DNA of 9,539 nt from Bacteroidales bacterium (GTDB lineage Bacteria > Bacteroidota > Bacteroidia > Bacteroidales > Bacteroidaceae). Under the pieces are notes generated by a model. The model did not search any database. It saw only the letters and a list, made by a program, of their open reading frames with translations, and was not told where the DNA came from. The position numbers were made by a program, and so were the translations under genes. Location of the stretch: NCBI GenBank assembly GCA_004558865.1, contig SFCY01000087.1:1-9539 (forward strand). Direction: 5' to 3'. This document shows positions 1 through 4,771 of this stretch, in pieces; position 1 is the first letter of the stretch, and each line of letters begins with the position of its first letter.

Positions 1-303
1 GGGGCTGTCCTGTCCCTTGGCCACGCTGAGGTCGAGGTGCAGAACGGGATACTGCGTCCACTCCTTTTCGAGCGACATGATCTTCAACCCCTCGAAGAGA
101 CGCTTGTCGCCTTGGAAGTAGGACTCCAAGGTGGAGGTGAGCAGCGACTTGCCGAAGCGGCGCGGGCGACTCATAAAGATATACTTGCCATAGTGGACCA
201 ATCGCCACACCAGGTCGGTCTTGTCCACATAGATGTACCCCTCGCGAATCAGTTCGGCGAAGGTCTGTATTCCCACAGGGTATTTTCTCATATTCTGCTC
301 CAT
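1..303 (-). CDS. AAA-ATPase-like family protein, N-terminal part (cut by window edge)
   Basis: The minus-strand frame opens at an ATG (303-301) and stays open to position 1, giving 101 residues with no stop, so the gene continues outside the window. It reads MEQNMRKYPVGIQTF, then YVDKT (residues 25-29), then the Walker A-like segment SRPRRFGKS (45-53), followed by a helix and an LFEGL motif (69-73). This order is typical of the large Bacteroidetes family of AAA-ATPase-like proteins (Pfam AAA-ATPase_like) that normally carry a PD-(D/E)XK nuclease-like domain at the C-terminus; that part is not visible here. Family members are multicopy accessory genes of unknown cellular role. A second ATG at residue 5 (291-289) is an equally good start, since many relatives appear to begin near MRK. 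No Shine-Dalgarno sequence is clear. Family assignment is secure; function is unknown. Confidence 0.85.
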   Translation of the reverse strand, partial: MEQNMRKYPVGIQTFAELIREGYIYVDKTDLVWRLVHYGKYIFMSRPRRFGKSLLTSTLESYFQGDKRLFEGLKIMSLEKEWTQYPVLHLDLSVAKGQDSP

Positions 304-317
304 AATGATATTTTTTT

Positions 318-480
318 AGGAGGTGCGGCGTCCCGCCGCACATTAGTGCTTGGGACACCCTGTTCGAGTGCTTGCACGGCGGGACGCCGTACCTCCTACG
401 TTCATGCACAGCGGGAGGACGCCGTGCTTGCGTAGCGGGAGAACGCAAACGCTTGCACGGCGGGACGCCGTGCCTCCTAC
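318..480. repeat. Cluster of five GC-rich palindromic units
   Basis: Five short hairpin-forming units lie side by side. Unit 1 (323-341) is GTGCGGCG-TCC-CGCCGCAC, a perfect 8-bp stem. Unit 2 (374-392) and unit 5 (455-473) are GCACGGCG-GGA-CGCCGTRC with 7-8 bp stems. Units 3 (406-427) and 4 (428-448, TTGCGT...ACGCAA) are degenerate versions. Units 2 and 5 are followed by CCTCCTAC and preceded by CTTG; unit 1 is preceded by AGGAGG and so faces the opposite way. Units 1 and 2 can therefore also pair with each other as one arm of about 24 bp (318-341 with 375-398, three mismatches). The layout looks like a family of dispersed intergenic palindromes. Copy number elsewhere cannot be seen from here. 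Confidence 0.8.
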
Positions 481-487
481 TTGTCTG

Positions 488-495
488 CAAACTTA
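488..495 (-). promoter_or_regulatory. Possible -7 box for the left ATPase gene
   Basis: Read on the minus strand this is TAAGTTTG, a full match to the Bacteroidetes -7 consensus TAnnTTTG, and it points toward the ATPase start at 303. No good TTTG -33 box is visible 19-21 bases upstream, so the call rests on one element. If used, the transcript would have a leader of roughly 180 bases made almost entirely of the palindrome array. Confidence 0.3.
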
Positions 496-538
496 CACAA
501 TTTTTCTGAAATTCTCGGATTTTAAAGGAAGAGTTTCT

Positions 539-562
539 CGCAAAGCCGCAAAGAACGCAAAG
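539..562. repeat. Three CGCAAAG units in near-tandem
   Basis: CGCAAAG occurs at 539-545, 547-553 and 556-562, with a period of 8 and then 9 bases. CGCAAAG-type runs after TTTCT are, from memory, a common intergenic repeat in several bacterial phyla and often cause spurious short ORFs reading SRKAAKNAKK, as one frame does here. No coding or regulatory role is evident. Confidence 0.6.
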
Positions 563-581
563 AAAGCGGTCGAACATTTCT

Positions 582-597
582 TTAGGGCCGGCCCTAA
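582..597. repeat. 16-base perfect palindrome
   Basis: TTAGGGCC-GGCCCTAA is fully self-complementary, with no loop. It sits in non-coding DNA between the CGCAAAG repeat and the porZ 3' end. It could be a protein-binding site or the residue of a repeat; nothing nearby decides. Confidence 0.6.
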
Positions 598-680
598 CCC
601 TACCTACACGACCCCTGCAGCGGATGCTTGCCTACGTGTCCATGCATCGGATGCACGCGTCCCCTTCAAAACTGTTCATT

Positions 681-741
681 CCCCTCCCTTCGGAGGGAGG
701 GGCTTAGGGGTGGGTCTTTGGGGGGTAGGGGTGGGTCTTTG
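681..741. repeat. Hairpin plus two 16-base G-rich direct repeats after porZ
   Basis: A 9-bp stem with a TCGG loop (CCCCTCCCT-TCGG-AGGGAGGGG, 681-702) is followed by two identical copies of TAGGGGTGGGTCTTTG at 705-720 and 726-741, separated by five G. The block starts six bases past the porZ stop codon. In the porZ direction the hairpin is followed by AATGAACAGTTTT, so it could help termination, but the T-run is late and broken. On the plus strand the G-runs at 695-697, 699-702, 707-710 and 712-714 fit a G-quadruplex pattern. Confidence 0.65.
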
Positions 742-746
742 TCCTA

Positions 747-2747
747 TCAGTTCACGACCGCCACCTTGCAGACGACCCCCTTGTCGCCCGAGGCTGTGGC
801 CACAAGCACCATGTACACGCCACTGGCCACGCGCCTGTTGTCCATATCCTGCGCATACCACTTGTACAGGCCGCCACTGGCCACACCCTTGTTGACCAGT
901 TTGCCGCTCGACGTGACGATGGTCACAGAGGCCCCGTCCTCCAGCCCGCGGATGGTCACAGGCCCCGTGTACTCAGGCTTCACAGGATTGGGATAGGCCC
1001 ACACATTGTCCTTCGTCATTCCGTCGGAGGCCGTGTTGGCGTCGCTCATGTAGGAGCAGAGTCCCTTTTCCGTTCCGATATAGACCTCGCCCGTGGTGCT
1101 GTTGATGGCAATGGACTGTATATCGTTGCTCAGCAGGGGAGAGTTGTCGGTCGTGAAATGATACACTTCCGATATGTTGTCGCTCCCGATGCAGTAGACC
1201 CCATTCTCCGCCGTGCCGAACCATTTGCGGTTGGCGCGGTCTACGGCCATGCAGGAAATGTTGACGTCGGCCAGCAGGTAGTCGGCGAGGTTGGTGCCGT
1301 CGTTGCGCGGCACCTTCACCTGCGTGAACACCGTGCTGCCCTCGGCGATGTCGTTGGGATAGAGCAGCAGCGGCCCCGCGTTGGTGCCTATCCAGATGTT
1401 GTTGTCCAGGTCCTCGGCCACACAGGTCACCTGCGTGATGGTGAGCGACTGGCCATCCTCGTTGACGAACGACTTATAGATCCGAAAAGTCTCGGTGGAA
1501 GGCTGGAAGCAGATGAGCGCCGGCACGCGGTAGAAGTTGTTGCCCATCCACAGCAGGCCGCGCGAGTCGCGCATGATGTCCTCCACTTGTTCCATGGAGC
1601 AGCCCAAGGTGGAGAGCAGGTCGGTGTTGGTCCACTGGCTCCACGTGCCGTCGGCGTTGAGGCGGAGCAGCTGTCGGGTGGGGGCGATGCTGTTGAAGCA
1701 CCAATAGGAGCCGTCGGTGTCGCACATTCCCGAATAGACGACGGTGTAGTTGCGGTTGGTCTTGTCCTTCACGGTCTGCGCCACCTCCAAAGGAGAGTTG
1801 TCGTAGCTGTAGTGCTTGACGAAGCGGCCATCCTGATACTCCATGACGCCAAACTGCCCCGTGGTGAAGATGTGGTTGGGGTCGCCCGTGGGGGCGTCGA
1901 TGGAGAATGAGCCCACGTAGCGGGTCTGCGTCTGCTGCTGCAAGCTGTCCTGCAGGATGGTCCAGTCGTCGCCCTGCAGCACTTGGGGCGTGGCGTTGAA
2001 GCCGTCGATGGACCCGCCGCCGACGGTGTAGAGCCTATTGTTCTTGAAACGCATGAAGCTGAAATGGTTGTAGCGCGGCCCGCCTGGCTGGAGCGTCCTG
2101 ACCACCGCGAGCAGGTCGGGGTCCATGGTCTTGGGGCGAGCGACATAGTTGCCCACACGCGTCCACACATTCTTGTCGAGCAGGTTGTCGGTGAGCAGTG
2201 CGCGGTAGATGCCCTTCGACTTGCTTGCCGCATAGAAATAGCCATTCTCCAAATAAGAGTAGTCCACCTCGAAACCCAAGGAATAGGTGTCGCTGACCTC
2301 GGCTTGGGCCACATTGAGCTTCAGCACGCCAATGCCCGTGGAGAGATAGGCATAGACACCGTCGCAGAGAATGTCGTTGATGGTCTTGCTCGTGGCCGAG
2401 GAATTGAGGAAGTCGGTCATGTTGACCACGTTGCCACTGTTGTCCATCAGGTCGATGTTGCCATTGTCGTAGGCTATCACGAGCCGCCGGGCCTGCCGGT
2501 TCCAGGCAATGTGGCTCACGGTGCAGTCGGAGAGGCGGTTCACCCTGTCGTAGGTGGTGAGGCTGTGGTCGTTCTGGTTGTACGAATAGAGACCGTTAGA
2601 GGCCAAGACGTAGAGGATGTTGCCGCTGGCCTGCTCAATCTCCGTGGGTTGGAAATAAGACATATAGGCCTTCCAGTTGCCGTCGGCAAGAAGGCTGCCG
2701 GCCGAGAGCAGCAGGGAGGCGAGGGAGATAGCCAAGAACTTCTTCAT
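747..2747 (-). CDS. porZ: PorZ-like type IX secretion system beta-propeller protein
   Basis: The predicted protein has 666 residues. It begins with a signal peptide (MKKFLAISLASLLLSAGSLLA, cleavage likely near residue 21). The N-terminal region resembles the PorZ N-terminal propeller, with conserved-looking stretches NGLYSYN (51-57), RLSD (71-74), AYDNGNIDL (92-100) and YLSTGIGVL (134-142). Four short blade repeats of the two-component-regulator propeller type follow: GLLWMGN (397-403), NIWIGTNAG (450-458), RKWFGTAENG (507-516) and EVYIGTEKG (554-562). The end (about 584-666) looks like a T9SS C-terminal sorting domain: YPNPV, a V-T-I strand, GG-x-YKW and RVASGVYMV. In Porphyromonas gingivalis, PorZ is a surface component of the T9SS attachment machinery that processes secreted cargo and binds anionic LPS. 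The frame stays open another 93 codons upstream, but ATG 2747 is chosen because it opens the signal peptide; the upstream part crosses the terminator and promoter. A generic propeller protein with a sorting domain is the alternative. Confidence 0.78.
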   Translation of the reverse strand: MKKFLAISLASLLLSAGSLLADGNWKAYMSYFQPTEIEQASGNILYVLASNGLYSYNQNDHSLTTYDRVNRLSDCTVSHIAWNRQARRLVIAYDNGNIDLMDNSGNVVNMTDFLNSSATSKTINDILCDGVYAYLSTGIGVLKLNVAQAEVSDTYSLGFEVDYSYLENGYFYAASKSKGIYRALLTDNLLDKNVWTRVGNYVARPKTMDPDLLAVVRTLQPGGPRYNHFSFMRFKNNRLYTVGGGSIDGFNATPQVLQGDDWTILQDSLQQQTQTRYVGSFSIDAPTGDPNHIFTTGQFGVMEYQDGRFVKHYSYDNSPLEVAQTVKDKTNRNYTVVYSGMCDTDGSYWCFNSIAPTRQLLRLNADGTWSQWTNTDLLSTLGCSMEQVEDIMRDSRGLLWMGNNFYRVPALICFQPSTETFRIYKSFVNEDGQSLTITQVTCVAEDLDNNIWIGTNAGPLLLYPNDIAEGSTVFTQVKVPRNDGTNLADYLLADVNISCMAVDRANRKWFGTAENGVYCIGSDNISEVYHFTTDNSPLLSNDIQSIAINSTTGEVYIGTEKGLCSYMSDANTASDGMTKDNVWAYPNPVKPEYTGPVTIRGLEDGASVTIVTSSGKLVNKGVASGGLYKWYAQDMDNRRVASGVYMVLVATASGDKGVVCKVAVVN

Positions 2748-2852
2748 ATTTTCTGTCAGATTGTAATGGTCGATGGTCAGCGCCACTGGGATTCGGCAAT
2801 CCGTGCCAAGGCGGACCTGAGGGAGCCGGCACAGGATAGGCGTCGCGGGGTG

Positions 2853-2891
2853 GCCGTTCCTCCGAGTGGCACTGTTGTGCGGCGGAACGGC
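2853..2891 (-). promoter_or_regulatory. Stem-loop at the 5' end of the predicted porZ transcript
   Basis: Arms 2853-2864 (GCCGTTCCTCCG) and 2880-2891 (CGGCGGAACGGC) pair over 12 bp with one mismatch and a 15-base loop. The predicted start of the porZ transcript is at about 2893-2896, so the hairpin would sit at the very 5' end of a leader of about 145 bases. It could stabilise the mRNA or regulate it; the sequence alone does not show which. Confidence 0.45.
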
Positions 2892-2900
2892 ACGACAGGG

Positions 2901-2931
2901 CAAAGATACAACAAAAAGCGCGGAACACAAG
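2901..2931 (-). promoter_or_regulatory. Predicted porZ promoter, Bacteroidetes type
   Basis: On the minus strand the -7 box is TATCTTTG (2908-2901), an exact TAnnTTTG match. Nineteen bases upstream is CTTG (2931-2928), three of four matches to the -33 TTTG box. The -33 box and spacer lie inside the terminator hairpin of the upstream operon, so termination and initiation signals share the same DNA. Confidence 0.55.
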
Positions 2932-2949
2932 AGGTTCCGCGCTTTTTTT
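2913..2949 (-). terminator. Intrinsic terminator after rdgB
   Basis: AGCGCGGAAC (2917-2926) pairs perfectly with GTTCCGCGCT (2934-2943) around the 7-base loop ACAAGAG. It is flanked by an A5 run on the left and a T7 run on the right, so it can act in both directions. In the operon direction it ends in TTTTTGTTGT. It lies about 90 bases past the rdgB stop codon and ahead of porZ, so it most likely ends the leuS-yitT-rdgB transcript. Confidence 0.85.
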
Positions 2950-3038
2950 GCTTCTGTAATGTATCTTTCCGCCTCTCCCGAATCCATTGGGGAAGAATGC
3001 ATCGTCTTGCGGCGAGGGAATGGCAAGGGGTTAGCCCC

Positions 3039-3650
3039 CTATTCGCCAGCGCCCGTCTTCAGCCAAGCCGCAAGCTGCTGCACGGCACGCGCACGGTGGC
3101 TGATGCGGTTTTTCACCTCGTCGCCCAACTGCGCGAAGCTCTCGGCGTAGCCCTGCGGCACAAACACGGGGTCGTAGCCGAAGCCCTCCGAGCCACGGGG
3201 CTGCATGGCGATGTCGCCCTCCACGATTCCCACAAACTGCATGTAGCGGTCGATGCGCAGGGGGTCGTGGCCCACCGTGGCCAGGGTGATGACCGTGCGG
3301 AATCGGGCGCTGCGGCGAGGTGTGTCGCCAAGCCGTTCTAAGAGTTTCCGCATGTTGGCCTGGCTGTCGTGGTCGGTGCCCTCGGCATAGCGCGCGCTGT
3401 GCACGCCCGGCTCGCCGTCCAAGGCGTCCACCTCCAGCCCCGTGTCGTCGGCGAAGCAGTCGAGGCCATACTTCAAGGCGATGTAGGCGGCCTTCACGTG
3501 GGAGTTCATCTCCAGCGTGTCGAAGTCCTCGGGGATGTCGTCGTGGCAGCCGATGTCGCTCAACGAGAGCACCTCAAACCGAGAGCCCAATATCTCGCGT
3601 ATCTCAAGCAGCTTGTGGGCGTTGTTGGTGGCGAAGACGATCTTTCTCAT
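3039..3650 (-). CDS. rdgB: XTP/dITP diphosphatase (non-canonical purine NTP pyrophosphatase)
   Basis: The 203-residue protein is close to the usual length for the RdgB/HAM1 family. Family hallmarks appear in order: TNNAHK (8-13) for phosphate binding, FADDTGLEVDAL (66-77) with the likely catalytic Asp69, GEPGVHSARYA (79-89), the purine-pocket segment GSEGFGYDPVF (153-163), and SHRARA (184-189). The enzyme hydrolyses dITP, XTP and ITP to the monophosphate and pyrophosphate, keeping deaminated purines out of DNA and RNA; it acts in the cytoplasm as a dimer. Its ATG overlaps the stop codon of the YitT-family gene in an ATGA arrangement (3650-3647), which points to translational coupling. The terminator about 90 bases past its TAG stop makes it the likely last gene of the leuS operon. 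No key residue appears to be missing. Confidence 0.96.
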   Translation of the reverse strand: MRKIVFATNNAHKLLEIREILGSRFEVLSLSDIGCHDDIPEDFDTLEMNSHVKAAYIALKYGLDCFADDTGLEVDALDGEPGVHSARYAEGTDHDSQANMRKLLERLGDTPRRSARFRTVITLATVGHDPLRIDRYMQFVGIVEGDIAMQPRGSEGFGYDPVFVPQGYAESFAQLGDEVKNRISHRARAVQQLAAWLKTGAGE

Positions 3651-4684
3651 GCCTTGCCCTCCTCAGCCGTTTGTTGCTCGTGGCGCAGCCGGTTGCGCTC
3701 CTGCACCTGTTCATAAAACTCTTCGGCCTTGCGCGTCAGCTCCTCGTTCTCCCTCAGGTGCTTGTCCTTCACCTTCACCTTCATCTCGTCGAAGCCCTCA
3801 CCGTAGACGCCCACCACGGCACTCTGGCTGACAAAGGCGTTGGGGTCGATCATCTTGATGAGGCGGAAGATGTTGACACTCTCGCGGCGGCGGGCCAGAA
3901 GGCAGATCACCTTCACGTCCTGTCCCGTGTACCAGCCGTGGCCATCGAGAATCGTCACGCCGTGGTCCATCTTGGTGGCGATGGCGTAGGCGATCTCCTT
4001 GTATTTCTTGGAGAAGATGAGGAACTGCACACTCTGTCGGCTGGCGTTCATGGCGAAGTCGAGCGAGAAGCACTCGATACCCATGGCGCAGAGACCGAAC
4101 ACCGTGCGGTGGACGCGCGAGGGCATGTCGCCAAACTGCGGATAGAACAGGCAGCTCACGATGATGAACACATCGATGAGCGACAGCACCTGGCCCAAGG
4201 AGAAGTTGTAGTACTTGTTGATGGAGGCGGCGATGATGTCGGTGCCGCCGGTCGAGCCGTTGTGGTAGAACACCACGGCAAGGGAGGAGCCGGTGATGCA
4301 GCAGCCCACGATGAGCGCCATGAACTCCTGCTGCTGGCCCAGGAACCTCACGTAGGACCCATCGGGATTGGTGGGCATCAGCACACTGCCCAGCCACAAC
4401 AGGAAGTAGAGCATGAAGATGGCATAGATGGTCTTCATCAGGAAGCGGAAGCCCAGCACCTTCAAGCCCACCACCAACAGAGCCAGGTTCACAACAAGGT
4501 AGGTGGTCTGCACGGGAATCTGCAAGGCATAGAACAAGATGGCCGAGAAACCAGTGACGCCACCCGTCACGATGCCGTAGGGCAGCACGAAGAACGTGAA
4601 GCCGAAGGCATACTGTATCAGACCAAGGGTTATCCAAAGATAGTCCTTGCTCTCACTAAGCAACAATTGACGGTCGAAAGTCAT
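3647..4684 (-). CDS. YitT family membrane protein (DUF161/DUF2179)
   Basis: This 345-residue protein has a hydrophobic N-terminal half with about five to six membrane segments (roughly 16-36, 40-57, 60-78, 84-103, 121-142 and 166-182). The family signatures LPYGIVTGGVTGFSAIL (34-50) and FYHNGSTGGTDIIA (139-152) are present. After the last membrane segments comes a soluble DUF2179 domain (about 222-298) with GVTILDGHGWYTG (242-254), IDPNAFVS (279-286) and GEGF (295-298). A highly charged tail of about 45 residues follows (KVKVKDKHLRENEELTRK and on) that may form a short coiled coil. Proteins of this family are inner-membrane proteins whose substrate or role is not established. The gene lies 87 bases after leuS with no promoter visible between them, and it overlaps rdgB by 4 bases, so it is probably co-transcribed with both. 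The ATG at 4684 follows an AT-rich leader without a Shine-Dalgarno sequence. Confidence 0.93.
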   Translation of the reverse strand: MTFDRQLLLSESKDYLWITLGLIQYAFGFTFFVLPYGIVTGGVTGFSAILFYALQIPVQTTYLVVNLALLVVGLKVLGFRFLMKTIYAIFMLYFLLWLGSVLMPTNPDGSYVRFLGQQQEFMALIVGCCITGSSLAVVFYHNGSTGGTDIIAASINKYYNFSLGQVLSLIDVFIIVSCLFYPQFGDMPSRVHRTVFGLCAMGIECFSLDFAMNASRQSVQFLIFSKKYKEIAYAIATKMDHGVTILDGHGWYTGQDVKVICLLARRRESVNIFRLIKMIDPNAFVSQSAVVGVYGEGFDEMKVKVKDKHLRENEELTRKAEEFYEQVQERNRLRHEQQTAEEGKA

Positions 4685-4726
4685 AAAATAGAATATTTAG
4701 GTTGTCAAGTTATTAAATGTGTATGC

Positions 4727-4763
4727 ATCCCATTCCGGCAGCGGGAGGCCGCCGGAATGGGAT
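4727..4763 (-). promoter_or_regulatory. 13-bp perfect hairpin between leuS and yitT
   Basis: ATCCCATTCCGGC (4727-4739) pairs perfectly with GCCGGAATGGGAT (4751-4763) around an 11-base loop. It begins nine bases past the leuS stop codon. In the operon direction it is followed by GCATACACATTTAATAA, with no T-run, so it is not a standard intrinsic terminator. It could shield the leuS 3' end after processing, or partly terminate, lowering yitT-rdgB expression relative to leuS. Confidence 0.55.
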
Positions 4764-4771
4764 TTGAAGCG

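Noticed and set aside
318..480. Possible CRISPR array.
   Set aside because: The units are short, self-palindromic, degenerate and unevenly spaced, one is inverted, and the spaces between them are themselves repeat-like. No cas gene is present.
350..996. Open plus-strand frames of 181 and 122 codons over the spacer and the porZ 3' end.
   Set aside because: They run through repeats and the antisense of porZ, have low-complexity proline, arginine and cysteine-rich translations, and show no family motif.
2748..3026. A 93-codon N-terminal extension of porZ to an ATG at 3026.
   Set aside because: It would run through the rdgB terminator and the predicted porZ promoter, and it would bury the signal peptide that begins at 2747.
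4685..4726. TTGACA-like and TATTCT-like sequences as a sigma-70 promoter for yitT.
   Set aside because: Spacing between the two is only about seven bases, and Bacteroidetes promoters do not follow that consensus; no TAnnTTTG box is present.
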